64,000 nt of DNA from Streptomyces sp. NBC_01717 (GTDB lineage Bacteria > Actinomycetota > Actinomycetes > Streptomycetales > Streptomycetaceae), in assembly GCF_036248255.1 (NCBI RefSeq), contig NZ_CP109178.1:930001-994000 (forward strand), given 5' to 3'. The translations under genes and the position numbers were made by a program. Each line of letters starts with the position of its first letter. Position 1 is the first letter of the stretch. Below, piece after piece: positions 1-8,436 of the stretch. Below the pieces are notes generated by a model that did not search any database, was not told the origin of the DNA, and worked only from the letters and a program-made list of their open reading frames with translations.

Positions 1-1
1 C

Positions 2-973
2 GCGCTGGTGCTGTCCATCGGTGTGTTCTTCAGCCTGATAGTCCTCGGCCTGGCCGGCACACTGCCGCACGCCCTGTCCAGCGGCCTCGTCGCCCAAGGC
101 GTCCCCGCCGCCGACGCGGACCGGCTGTCGGCCCTGCCACCGGTCTCGGTGGTGTTCGCCTCACTGCTGGGCTACAACCCGGTCCAGACGCTGCTCGGCC
201 CGAATGTGCTGGATCAGCTGCCGGCGAGCCACGCGGCCTATCTGACCGGCCGTGGCTTCTTCCCCGCCCTGATCTCCGAGCCGTTCGCGAGAGGCCTGGA
301 CGCCGCGTTCATGTTCGCCATCGCCGCCTGCCTCGTAGCCGCTGTCGCCTCCTGGCTGCGCGGTGGCAAATACGTGCACACCGACAAGCCGACTACCGTC
401 GGCACCACGGACTATTCCTGCCCGGCGCAACGGGGCCCGGAGGCGGCACACCACGGCTCCGTGTCACCGGACGGAGCGGCCGTCCCCGTCGGAACCCACG
501 GACTCGCCCCGGGCGCCGCACACTCCGCCCCACCGACGGTCGGCCCCGACGCCGCTCGGGCCAGTCCACCCGGACTGCGCGAAGACCGGCCTCACCCCAC
601 CAGGGACTCCGCCCTCGAGGCGTACGCGCTGATCGTCACTGCACATGGCTACCGCCCGGCCACTTACTCGATGATGACCGGCGGCAACGGCCGAACCGTC
701 GCCGCGGGCCCCGCCCCTCGGACGAACGGGCAGATCGCCGGCGTGGTCCGCGCGGCGAGCCCGGACCGCCCACTGCCCGGGGCGGGCGTACGCGCCGTCG
801 ACGCGACGGGCAGGGTCGTGGCACGCACCACCACCGACCGCGACGGAAGGTTCCGGCTGACCGGCCTGCCCCGCCGCCTGTACGCGGTTACCAGGGAGCC
901 GGGCCCGACGACACCGCCTGACGACCATGGCTCGGCCGGCGCAACCTTGCACCTCACCCTGGACGGCATGTAG
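2..973 (+). CDS. MFS drug-exporter-type transporter, C-terminal part, with carboxypeptidase-regulatory-like tail (5' truncated)
   Basis: The frame is open to the window edge, so the N-terminal part lies upstream. The first ~125 residues contain two hydrophobic helices (SLIVLGLAGTLPHALSSGL and FMFAIAACLVAAVASWL) and end in WLRGGKY, the usual end of the 14-TM DHA2/EmrB-QacA exporter core. About 195 further residues follow: a Pro/His-rich linker (roughly 125-195), a segment containing EAYALIVTAHGYRPATY, and a compact beta-rich domain around residues 225-295 (GQIAGVVRAASPDRPLPGAG, then TTTDRDGRFRLTGLP) that fits the carboxypeptidase-regulatory-like/transthyretin-like fold. Exporters of this family normally stop soon after the last helix, so the tail is an added cytoplasmic module of unknown role. 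Transport assignment is by family resemblance only; the substrate cannot be read from this fragment. Confidence 0.75.
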   Translation, partial: ALVLSIGVFFSLIVLGLAGTLPHALSSGLVAQGVPAADADRLSALPPVSVVFASLLGYNPVQTLLGPNVLDQLPASHAAYLTGRGFFPALISEPFARGLDAAFMFAIAACLVAAVASWLRGGKYVHTDKPTTVGTTDYSCPAQRGPEAAHHGSVSPDGAAVPVGTHGLAPGAAHSAPPTVGPDAARASPPGLREDRPHPTRDSALEAYALIVTAHGYRPATYSMMTGGNGRTVAAGPAPRTNGQIAGVVRAASPDRPLPGAGVRAVDATGRVVARTTTDRDGRFRLTGLPRRLYAVTREPGPTTPPDDHGSAGATLHLTLDGM

Positions 974-1224
974 TCGTGAGCAAGCCGAAGCGAGCCCTTG
1001 AGCCCTTGAGCGGATCACCGAAATCCTGGGCATCACCGAGTGGCTCGACGGGAACGACCGGGACGCCGCCATGACCACCGTCGTACTCACCCACCCGGTC
1101 GTCCGCTTTGGCATCCGTCGACTCCGGTGACCGCGAAGCCTTCCTGGCCCTGCCCACCAGGCTCACCGACGTCGCCCCCGGAACGCCCGGCATCCGGATC
1201 CCACCGGTGGTGCCGGGCGGCAGG

Positions 1225-2172
1225 TCATGTCCGCGGTGAGAGACCGTCGTCCACGGGCACGTTCTGGGGGGTCAGCGTGATGCCGGAGTTCCTGGCCTGT
1301 TCGAGGATCAAGGTGGCGAAGTCCTCCTCGACGTGCCCCGCGCCGATGGCGCCCGCGACGAGCTGAGCGGTGGCCGCGGCGAGTGGCATGGGTACCTCCA
1401 GATCGCGGGCCGCGGACAAACCCAGGTCGAGGTCCTTGCGCAGCAGCGGCATGGTGAACGTCGGTGTGAAGTCCAGGTTCACCAGCGCGGGCGACTTGTA
1501 GCGGGTGTAGTCCGAGCCCAGCACGGAGTCGTTGAGAAATTCCAGGAAGGCGGCACGGCTGACACCGCCCTTTTCTGCGAGGACCGTGATCTCGGCGAGC
1601 GACTGGGTGACGACACCGAGGAAGACGTTGTGCGCGATCTTGACGAGACGGGCGACCTCGCCCTCGCCGACGTAGGTCACCCCGCGCCCGAGCTGAGCCA
1701 GCAACGGCTCGACCCGGCCGAACACCTCGCGCGAGCCGGAGACCGCGACCGTCAGCTTCCCTGCGGCGATCACCTTCGGGTTCCCACTCACCGGGGCGGC
1801 CAGGAAGTCGGTCCCACGCTTGGCGGATTCGCTACGGATCAGCGCGGACATCCGGGTTGACACCGTCGAGTTGTCGATCAGCACCCCCGGAGCGGCATCC
1901 GGCGAGGTCAGCACGCCGCCGGGGCCCGTGGTGACCGCCTCCAGGTCGGGTGAGGCGGCGACGATGGTGAAGACGACATCCCGGTCGGCCAGATCGGCCG
2001 GCCGGTCGACGAGCGTCGCTCCTCGTTCCGCCAGCGGTTCGGCCTTGGACCGGGTTCTGTTGTAGACGGCTACGTCGTGCCCCGCGTCCAGCAGCCGGGC
2101 GGCGAGTTGGAAGCCCATGCGGCCGGCACCGACCCAGCCGATCCGCGGGCGGTCCTGGGCGACATACGTCAT
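1225..2172 (-). CDS. NAD(P)-dependent beta-hydroxyacid dehydrogenase family protein (3-hydroxyisobutyrate dehydrogenase-like)
   Basis: 315 residues. The Rossmann motif GWVGAGRMG (12-20) followed by YNRTRSK (the NRT/NRS turn favours NADP(H)) opens the N-terminal domain. The substrate-binding loop AAPVSGNP (125-132) matches the family's DAPVSGG, and the catalytic lysine sits in VKIAHN (Lys178, Asn182). The all-helical C-terminal domain completes the usual length. The start is the ATG preceded by GAGG. The enzyme should oxidise or reduce a beta-hydroxy acid or similar small carbonyl compound in the cytoplasm; tartronate semialdehyde, 3-hydroxyisobutyrate and imine reductases share this architecture and cannot be separated here. 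It lies 145 bp downstream of a co-directional SDR gene and may be co-transcribed with it. Confidence 0.85.
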   Translation of the reverse strand: MTYVAQDRPRIGWVGAGRMGFQLAARLLDAGHDVAVYNRTRSKAEPLAERGATLVDRPADLADRDVVFTIVAASPDLEAVTTGPGGVLTSPDAAPGVLIDNSTVSTRMSALIRSESAKRGTDFLAAPVSGNPKVIAAGKLTVAVSGSREVFGRVEPLLAQLGRGVTYVGEGEVARLVKIAHNVFLGVVTQSLAEITVLAEKGGVSRAAFLEFLNDSVLGSDYTRYKSPALVNLDFTPTFTMPLLRKDLDLGLSAARDLEVPMPLAAATAQLVAGAIGAGHVEEDFATLILEQARNSGITLTPQNVPVDDGLSPRT

Positions 2173-2317
2173 ACCTCGACCTCAATCCTGGAAGAGGGCA
2201 TCCGCTTCGTCGGCACCCTCGTCCTCTCGAACGCTGTGACGACCGAAAGCCCACAGCAGGACACTGTGAAGTCCTCGACCGCCCGTCACTCCATCGCGCG
2301 ACGCTGCGCCTCCTGGG

Positions 2318-3085
2318 TCAGAACCAGCCGCCGTCGGCCTGCACGGTCCGGCCGGTGATGAACGAGGCATCGTCCGACACCAGGAACGAGACGACCGCGG
2401 CGATTTCGGAGGGCTCGGCCATCCGACCGAGTGAGCTGGCGGTGCGGATGAGGGTATGGAAATCAGTGTCGACGTCGGGATGGACGTAGTGGGAAGCCGC
2501 GTGAGCGGACATGTCGGTGACGGTCCCCCCGGGCGCGATGGCGTTGATGGTAATGCCGCGCCGACCCAGTTCGGGGCTGAGGTTGAGCGCGATGCATTCG
2601 ACTGCGGCCTTACTCGACGCATAAAGGGCGTGGTAGAAAACCGCCTTGTGGGCACTCTGCGATGACGTCAGTACGATCCTCCCTCCTTCGCCCATATGCC
2701 GTGCGGCGTTCTGTACGGCGAAGAACTGGGCTCGTGTGTTGATGGCGAAGACACGGTCGAAGTCGGCGGGGGTGACGTCGTCCAGCTTGCCGAAGTACTC
2801 AATTCCGGCGTTGCTGACCAGGATGTCGAGGCCGCCAAGAGCTTCGGCGGCCTCGTCGGCCAGCCGCCGGATCTGGTCCGGATCGCTGACGTCCGCCTTG
2901 AGCGCGACCACGCGGCGGCCGTCGGCGGCGATATCGGCGGCGAGCGCTTCGGCCGCGTCGCCGCTGCTGCGGTAGTTGATCGCGACGTCTGCCCCGTCAG
3001 CGGCGAGCCTGCGCGCCACAGCCGCGCCGATCCCTCGTGCGCCACCGGTGACCAGGGCCTTCCTGCCTGTCAGCCGTCCGCTCAT
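2318..3085 (-). CDS. SDR family oxidoreductase (classical)
   Basis: 255 residues from the ATG preceded by GGGAGAGG; an in-frame ATG 18 bases upstream is possible but lacks a ribosome site. All classical SDR elements are present: cofactor motif TGGARGIG (13-20), NYRS after beta-2, NAG (92-94), and the catalytic Ser142, Tyr155, Lys159 in YASSK. The end ITGRTVQADGGWF is typical of the FabG/glucose 1-dehydrogenase group. It catalyses an NAD(P)-dependent alcohol/ketone interconversion on an unknown substrate. With the dehydrogenase downstream and the zinc ADH upstream it forms a co-oriented run of three oxidoreductases, suggesting a small catabolic module, though the gaps are wide enough for separate promoters. 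Confidence 0.88.
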   Translation of the reverse strand: MSGRLTGRKALVTGGARGIGAAVARRLAADGADVAINYRSSGDAAEALAADIAADGRRVVALKADVSDPDQIRRLADEAAEALGGLDILVSNAGIEYFGKLDDVTPADFDRVFAINTRAQFFAVQNAARHMGEGGRIVLTSSQSAHKAVFYHALYASSKAAVECIALNLSPELGRRGITINAIAPGGTVTDMSAHAASHYVHPDVDTDFHTLIRTASSLGRMAEPSEIAAVVSFLVSDDASFITGRTVQADGGWF

Positions 3086-3610
3086 CGGTCCTCTCCCGTC
3101 CACGGGATCCGGCGGTCATGCCGAATGCGGGTAACGCGGCCTACGGGTCCCGGAACTCACGGCAGCAGATGACTTCTTCACCTCGCCTACGCAGTGGAGG
3201 ACTGCCGTGATCGTCCTCGTCACAGCGCGCGTCCTCGTTCACCACCGGGTCGTCTGCACCAGAATCGCCCCGGCCCGGGCACCGGCGCCACTCGAAGCAG
3301 CGTCCGGCCCGGGTGGACACCCGCCGGTCCGGCACCCGCTCGCCCCGACTCCAGCCGAAGACAGTCCGCCCGCAGGCAACGCGACATACGCCCCTCCGAC
3401 GAGTCGTTCAGTCGCGCCGACAGCGTGTGCGAGCCCTCCACTCCTCACCTGTGCGACGGCGGTCCGGGCGGGTGAGTCCGGGGTCGGGGCGGCGCCGTCG
3501 GCGATGGTCATGATCGTGCCAACGACGGCCCTGGCGCCGGATCCTCAAGGGTCACGCGGGCGTCTGCCCGATGTCGGGGGCGGCCCCTGCACACGGATGG
3601 CCCGCTTCGG
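3086..3610. other. intergenic region, no recognisable gene
   Basis: Short overlapping open frames occur on both strands but none has a ribosome site, a recognisable motif or consistent third-position bias. An 8-bp inverted repeat (CACGGCAG at 3158-3165, CTGCCGTG at 3202-3209) with a 36-base spacer is the only structure I noticed. The region must hold the promoter of the SDR gene, but I cannot place it. Confidence 0.5.
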
Positions 3611-4765
3611 TCAGCTCGAGCCGTTGGGGTGGAGTACGACCTTGGTCCAGCCGTCGTCACGGGCGTCGAAGTGCTGGTAGCCGGCGGGGGCCTGGTCCAG
3701 CGGCAGCTCGTGGGAGACGATCCAGGAGGGCTTGGCCTTGCCCTGCTCTATCAGGGCGCACAGCTGTCGGTTGTATGCCTTGACGTTGGCCTGGCCGGTT
3801 CCCATCGACTGGCCCTTGAACCAGTACAGGCCGTAGTCGAAGGCGACCTCGCCGTCCTCCTTGTACAGCTTGTCCGGGCTCCCCGGATCGTGCGGCACGA
3901 AGACACCCACGACCCCGATCGTCCCGGTGAACTTCACCGAGTGCACCAAGTTGTTGAGCGTCAGGTTCGGGTGCTCGACACCCTGGGGGTCGTGCGCCTG
4001 GTAGCCCACGCACTCACACCCACGGTCGGCCCCCAGACCGTTGGTGAGCTCGTTTATCTGGTCGATCGGCGAGGCCTTGGAGTCATCGATGGGAATCGCA
4101 CCGATCTGCTCTGCGAGCGCGAGCCGGTCCGGGTGACGGTCGACGACCATCACCTGCGCCGCGCTCTTGAGATTTGCCGACAGCGCCGCCATCAGACCGA
4201 CCGGCCCCGCGCCATAGATGACAACGGTCTCACCCGGCTGCACGCCGGCCAGCTCCGTGCAGTGCCAGCCGGTCGGGAAGATGTCGGACAGCATCACGTA
4301 GTCGGTCTGCTTCTCCCGCGCGTCCTCCGGCAGCACCAGGCAGTTGGAGTCGCCGTACGGAACCCGCAGGAACTCCGCCTGACCGCCGCTGTAGGGGCCC
4401 ATTCCCGCGAAGCCGTATGCGGCACCGGCCATCGTCGGATCCACCGGCGTGGTCAGGCAGAAGGCCGTCAGCCCGTTGTCACAGTTGCGGCAGAACCCGC
4501 AGCTGATGTTGAACGGCAAACAGACCAGGTCCCCCACCCGCACGCGGTCCACGCCGGCGCCGACCTCAATGACCTCCCCCATGTTCTCGTGGCCCAGGAC
4601 ACGCCCCGTCTCCATGTCCGTGCGCCCCTCATACATGTGCAGGTCCGACCCGCAAATGTTGGTGGAAGTGATCTTCACGAGCACATCCGTCGGCCGCTCG
4701 ATCCTCGCGTCCGGCACGTCCTGCACGTTCACCGAACGCGGCCCGTCATACACCAGAGCCTTCAT
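3611..4765 (-). CDS. fdhA: glutathione-independent formaldehyde dehydrogenase-type zinc alcohol dehydrogenase
   Basis: 384 residues from the ATG that follows AGGAGG at good spacing; the longer frame upstream has no such site. Catalytic zinc residues are visible as Cys38 (NICGSD) and His59-Glu60 (GHEN); the structural zinc is carried by Cys89, 92, 95 and 103 in CGFCRNCDNGLTAFC. The NAD fold has GAGPVGLMAA. The pattern TSTNICGSDLHMYEGRT and the long C-terminal half with GIVGV-type strand and LYWFKGQSMGTGQ match the Pseudomonas putida formaldehyde dehydrogenase subgroup, which acts as an NAD-linked dismutase or dehydrogenase on formaldehyde and other short aldehydes without glutathione. The substrate is inferred from the subgroup. 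It is the first gene of the minus-strand run, with its promoter in the 4.8-5.3 kb gap. Confidence 0.85.
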   Translation of the reverse strand: MKALVYDGPRSVNVQDVPDARIERPTDVLVKITSTNICGSDLHMYEGRTDMETGRVLGHENMGEVIEVGAGVDRVRVGDLVCLPFNISCGFCRNCDNGLTAFCLTTPVDPTMAGAAYGFAGMGPYSGGQAEFLRVPYGDSNCLVLPEDAREKQTDYVMLSDIFPTGWHCTELAGVQPGETVVIYGAGPVGLMAALSANLKSAAQVMVVDRHPDRLALAEQIGAIPIDDSKASPIDQINELTNGLGADRGCECVGYQAHDPQGVEHPNLTLNNLVHSVKFTGTIGVVGVFVPHDPGSPDKLYKEDGEVAFDYGLYWFKGQSMGTGQANVKAYNRQLCALIEQGKAKPSWIVSHELPLDQAPAGYQHFDARDDGWTKVVLHPNGSS

Positions 4766-4970
4766 GGGGATTCCCTCCTCCTGTCCGACTGTTCCGAATG
4801 CCGAGGGAAAGAACAAATTTCACGAATGAATCAACCGAGACGGCCATGTATGCGCCGCGCGCTAACGCGCACAAAAACACCTGTGGCTACGAGTACTTGT
4901 AGGCATTGACCGACACATCCAAGCGGTTTCGAACAATGCTCACTCAAAATCGACGCGAGAAACTCAACAG

Positions 4971-4986
4971 GGAGCCGTACGGCTCC
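4971..4986. promoter_or_regulatory. perfect 16-bp palindrome
   Basis: GGAGCCGTACGGCTCC reads the same on both strands. It lies about 205 bp upstream of the formaldehyde dehydrogenase start. With no loop it is better suited to a dimeric DNA-binding protein than to a terminator, but no regulator gene is adjacent, so the role is a guess. Confidence 0.3.
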
Positions 4987-5358
4987 AGTGGCCGGCCCCA
5001 GCACCACTTCCCGTTACCTGTCCAGCCACGTCATCGGGCGCAACGGATGCGCCCCGCCGAGCACTCGGTTCAAGCCTCCCACCGGCGCACTGCATGTCAA
5101 CTGGAGACTGGCGAGGAACATTTGGTCATCCCTGCCGCAGCGGCAACTGTGACGGATCTCCGGGAAATTCCGTGTCAAAGCGCTGTCGCCAACCGGCGAA
5201 AATCGAATCACTGAGGCAGGCGCCTACATGGTCAGCATTGCACTGCTCGTACGTGTCGAGGTGAGCCGGTGGCGGGAGGGGGGTGAGGCGGGATTGCAGG
5301 ACCCTCCGAGCCGGGGCCTGGTGCAGGCCGGGATCTGCACGAGTAACGCCACTCCTCG

Positions 5359-5514
5359 CTGACCCACCTCGGCGGGCAGGGCGCGTCCCTGTTGATGCTG
5401 GTGGCGAAGTCCAGACGCAAGAAGCCGGAGAACGTCCGCCACTGCTTCAGACCGTCGCCAGAGGCGATGGCCGAGCTCACGAGCCTGCCGGCGCGCTGCG
5501 GACACAGCCGCTGA
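5359..5514 (+). pseudogene. C-terminal relic of a site-specific recombinase/integrase-like protein
   Basis: An open frame of 51 codons ending in TGA encodes a stretch with [29 protein letters not shown] sequence (key pieces [16 protein letters not shown] and [16 protein letters not shown]). I recognise this as resembling the C-terminal end of tyrosine-recombinase-type integrases found in Streptomyces, where a KKPENVRRYF-PS-EA-AE-TSLL pattern closes the protein. There is no start codon, no upstream recombinase core and the frame is broken by stops on its 5' side, so it is a decayed remnant. The match is from memory and not from a search. Confidence 0.35.
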
Positions 5515-5572
5515 GCCGCGTTCCTTGCTTCTTGTCGGCGGCCGTTCCGTAGTGCCTCGTGATCGAGCATGC

Positions 5573-6763
5573 TCAGCGGGCGACGGCGGAGGCGGATAGG
5601 AGCGTCGCGGCGGCGAGGCTGCCCCAGAGGGCGGCTGCGCCGTGGGGTGCGAGAGCGGTGATGACCGCCGGGGAGACGGCGAGGCCGAAGCCCGTGGAGA
5701 GCTGGAAGCGGGCGAGGGCGCGTCCCAGGACATGTGCCGGGGCGAGGGCGGTGACGAGCGCGGTGGCGCTGCCGGCATAGATGATCTCGCCGATGGTGCA
5801 GACCACGGACACCGTGGCGACGGCCGGGGCACCCCAGCCGTGCCCCAGCGAGGTGGCCGCGAGGAAGCCGAGGTAGGACGCGGCGAGCACCACGCCGGCG
5901 AGAGCCAGTACGGTCCGGCGGGGGAAGCGGGACATCAGGACGGTGACCGGGACCTGCAGGGTGACCACCAGCACCGTGTTGGCCACGAAGATGGCTCCCG
6001 ACCACACCGGGGGTGCGTGCATCTGTGTCTTCAGGACCAGAGGGAGCGCGATTTCGGGGACGTTGAGGCAGAAGACGTAGATCACGTTGGCGGCCAGCAG
6101 CGCGCGCATCCGGGGTGCGGGCCCGTCGGCCCTGTCCGTGGCCGCGGCAGCGACAGCGGCCGGATGAGCGTGCACGTGGACCGACCACGCCAACGCCGCC
6201 GCGGTGAGGTAGGCGAGCCCGGTGACGGCTGCCAGCGCCTGTAATGCGGCGGTGCCGCCCGCCATGCATGCGGTGGCGAGGAGCGCGCCCACGCCCAGGC
6301 CGGCATTGCGCAGGGCGCGGCCTCCCGCGAGAGCGGCGTCGCGTTCCCGGCCGTGGACGACCGTGGCCACGAGGGCGGCATGGGCGGCCGGCCATGCCTG
6401 GTTGCCGATGCCGAGGAAGAGTGCCGCCGTCGCGAACAGCCAGACGTTCCCCGTCGGGGTGGCCAGCAGCAGCGCCACGCCCAGCACCCGCACCAGCATC
6501 GACGCTGCCACGACCGTGCTGCGTGCGCCCCCGTCCAGCCATCGGCCCACCGCGGGCATGCACGCCAGACCCACGACGACGCCGACCGTCATGGCGATGC
6601 CGGTGGTCGGTGGGGACAGCCTCAGCACCGTCACCCCGTAGAGCAGCAGAAAGGGTCGCAGCAGGCCGGTGCCGAGCGCGTCCACGGCCAGGGCGACGGC
6701 ATAGCGGGGGCCTCCGGAGGCACGGACGAGGGCGCGCGGCTGGAGCTTGGTGATGGTTGCCAT
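5573..6763 (-). CDS. MFS transporter, 12-TM
   Basis: 396 residues. I start at the ATG giving MATITKLQPR; the longer frame upstream would overlap the operator. Hydrophobic segments alternate along the whole length in the 6+6 MFS pattern. The loop after TM2 carries GRWLDGGARS, equivalent to the MFS motif A. The second half begins after an Arg/Asp-rich cytoplasmic loop near residue 190 (ATDRADGPAPRMRALLAAN). It should move a small molecule across the cytoplasmic membrane with proton coupling, probably outwards. The gene is divergent from an ArsR/DUF5937-type regulator with a shared 99-bp intergenic region holding a palindrome, so substrate-responsive repression is the natural model. Confidence 0.85.
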   Translation of the reverse strand: MATITKLQPRALVRASGGPRYAVALAVDALGTGLLRPFLLLYGVTVLRLSPPTTGIAMTVGVVVGLACMPAVGRWLDGGARSTVVAASMLVRVLGVALLLATPTGNVWLFATAALFLGIGNQAWPAAHAALVATVVHGRERDAALAGGRALRNAGLGVGALLATACMAGGTAALQALAAVTGLAYLTAAALAWSVHVHAHPAAVAAAATDRADGPAPRMRALLAANVIYVFCLNVPEIALPLVLKTQMHAPPVWSGAIFVANTVLVVTLQVPVTVLMSRFPRRTVLALAGVVLAASYLGFLAATSLGHGWGAPAVATVSVVCTIGEIIYAGSATALVTALAPAHVLGRALARFQLSTGFGLAVSPAVITALAPHGAAALWGSLAAATLLSASAVAR

Positions 6764-6804
6764 GGCGTCAACGGTGCGTTCGGCCGCCGGGCCGCCCATG
6801 TCGG

Positions 6805-6821
6805 TTGACGGACACCGTCAA
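6805..6821. promoter_or_regulatory. palindromic operator between MFS gene and ArsR-type regulator
   Basis: TTGACGG-ACA-CCGTCAA is a perfect 7-bp inverted repeat with a 3-base centre. It sits midway between the divergent starts (6763 and 6863). A further half-site TTGACG on the minus strand overlaps the MFS translation start (about 6766-6772). This is the arrangement expected for the binding site of the adjacent winged-helix regulator controlling both genes. Confidence 0.6.
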
Positions 6822-6862
6822 TCGACGCGTTCGTCGGCCATCCGACCAGCGATGATGAGGGG

Positions 6863-7948
6863 ATGACGTTGAGGATCGACATCGGCGGCCTGCCGTCCGG
6901 GCGACTGCGGTTCGCTGCCTCCCCGCTGGCCGAGCTGACCGCGATGCTGCATGTGCTGGCCGAACCCGCGCATCACCCGCAGCTCGCCGGCTGGGCCGGG
7001 GACGTCTGGGCTGGGCTGCGGCCGGAGCTGGTCGAGCGGCTCACGGAAGCGGAGTTCCTCTGGCGTTCCTCACGAGCCGACTTCCTGGTCCCCGCTCGCC
7101 CCCGGCCGACCCTCGCCGAGGAGTTGGACGATGTAGACCGGATCGATGATGAAACCTATGTGACCGCCGCGCTCATCACCACGTGCGGCAGCAACCGGGT
7201 CCACTTCGCCTCGCCGTCGCCGCTCGCCGACGCGACGGCGCGCGAGCGTGCCCTGGACCTGGCCCAGGCCCGCGGCGCGCGCCAAGAGGCCTTCGCGGAA
7301 CGGCTGCTCGCGGACCCGGCCGTCGTGCGGACGCGGGTGCGCCACACCCTCGAGCAGTGCGCCGAGGCCTTCTTCGACGCCGCCTGGACGGGCGTCGCCG
7401 TGCAACTCGCCACCGACCTGCGCCTGAAGAACGACCTGCTGAGGCGCCAGGGCATCGGGGCCGCACTCTCATCGGTCTCCGGCGCAGTCACCCTGGCACC
7501 GGACGGCAACTGCATCACCGTGGACAAACTGCAGGACAAGGCGACCGCCGCCCACAGCAGCGGGGTCACCTTCATCCCCAGCGTCTTCGGCAGCCCGCAC
7601 CTGGTGGCGGTCCACGCGCCCGGGTGGCAGCCGGTGGTGCAGTACCCCGTGGCCGAGCCGAGTCCATCACAGCCCGTATCGCTGGAAACAGTCACGCTAC
7701 GGCTGGAGGCACTCGCGCATCCGGTACGGCTGCGGCTGCTGCGCACCCTGGCCCGCGGCCCGCACACCACCGGTGAGCTGGCCCACGCCTGGGAAATCTC
7801 ACCCCCGGAGGTTTCCCGCCACCTCGCTGTCCTGCGCCGCGCGGGCCTGCTCACAGCTCGGCGCCACGGCCGTTACGTTCGCTACACCCTCAATTCGCCT
7901 GATCTGACATCGCTGGGGGCCGACCTGCTGGCGGCCGTACTGCGCTGA
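6863..7948 (+). CDS. ArsR-family winged-helix transcriptional regulator with DUF5937-like N-terminal domain
   Basis: 361 residues. The C-terminal ~80 residues are an ArsR/SmtB-type winged helix: LEALAHPVRLRLLRTLARGP, then TTGELAHAWEISPPEVSRHL as the recognition helix-turn-helix, then RRAGLLTARRHGRYVRYTL as the wing. The first ~200 residues (starting with LRFAASPLAEL) match the long N-terminal domain found in many actinomycete ArsR-like regulators. No metal-binding Cys clusters are visible, so a small-molecule ligand is more likely. It is divergent from the MFS gene and probably represses that gene and itself through the 6805-6821 palindrome. The G-rich run touches the ATG too closely for an ideal ribosome site. 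Confidence 0.87.
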   Translation: MTLRIDIGGLPSGRLRFAASPLAELTAMLHVLAEPAHHPQLAGWAGDVWAGLRPELVERLTEAEFLWRSSRADFLVPARPRPTLAEELDDVDRIDDETYVTAALITTCGSNRVHFASPSPLADATARERALDLAQARGARQEAFAERLLADPAVVRTRVRHTLEQCAEAFFDAAWTGVAVQLATDLRLKNDLLRRQGIGAALSSVSGAVTLAPDGNCITVDKLQDKATAAHSSGVTFIPSVFGSPHLVAVHAPGWQPVVQYPVAEPSPSQPVSLETVTLRLEALAHPVRLRLLRTLARGPHTTGELAHAWEISPPEVSRHLAVLRRAGLLTARRHGRYVRYTLNSPDLTSLGADLLAAVLR

Positions 7949-8436
7949 GTGGCTTCGGTCTGCCAGAAGGCGGACGACCGCCGCCGAACCGCACCACCGC
8001 TCGGTCGACCTCGCCTACGAGGGCATCGTCGGCAGCTTGAGCCGGCCGGAGCCCCCGAGCGGCCGAGCCCTGGTCGGGGAATCCTCACTGCACCGGACGA
8101 GCAGACCGTCGTCATCACCGGCACGGACGGCCGCGCCGTGCTCCGACACCCTCAACGCGCCATCAGGGCTGCTCTCGCCGCCGCGCGCTCGATGGGCCAC
8201 GGCCTCAGCTCCGCGTCGGCGGTGGAGGGGTTGACCGAACGGCGTCTCTCCAGTGGCGCGAGCGCGCAGGTCCAATAAATTTCCTTTTACGAAACATTTA
8301 TGTGACTGGCGGCAACCCCGACGCTGGTTGGGGTGCCACACGCGGTCGCGCGCCTTTTGGGCCGGGGCCGGCCCACGGAGTCCGATCGCGGCGGCACCGT
8401 ACGACTTGCCGCCTGGATCCTTGCCTGAGGGGAACC
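7949..8436. other. intergenic region upstream of DyP peroxidase
   Basis: 488 bases without a convincing gene; short frames are present but show no motif. Most of it is GC-rich, but 8270-8305 is a sharp AT-rich island containing an inverted repeat that is listed separately and probably marks the DyP promoter area. Confidence 0.5.
8275..8301. promoter_or_regulatory. AT-rich inverted repeat upstream of DyP gene
   Basis: ATAAAT at 8275-8280 is mirrored by ATTTAT at 8296-8301, with TTTC and GAAA inside the arms, so nearly the whole 27-base stretch is symmetric. It is the only AT-rich patch in a GC-rich 500-bp gap and lies 136 bp before the DyP start. A Fur/PerR-like or other redox regulator site is conceivable, but it does not match a consensus that I can name. 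Confidence 0.35.

Larger units (their letters stand above)
4766..5572. other. intergenic region with palindrome and integrase relic
   Basis: 807 bases, noticeably lower in GC than the flanking genes between about 4790 and 4960. It should contain the promoter of the formaldehyde dehydrogenase. A plus-strand frame at 4906-5214 exists, but its codon choice is unlike the neighbours and it encodes nothing recognisable. A perfect 16-base palindrome lies at 4971-4986 and a fragment of an integrase-like frame at 5359-5514; both are listed separately. Confidence 0.5.

Noticed and set aside
3158..3209. 8-bp inverted repeat with 36-base spacer as a mobile-element end
   Set aside because: No transposase, target duplication or element body is present; chance is likely.
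4906..5214. 102-codon plus-strand frame
   Set aside because: Codon use differs from neighbours, there is no ribosome site, and the sequence is not protein-like.
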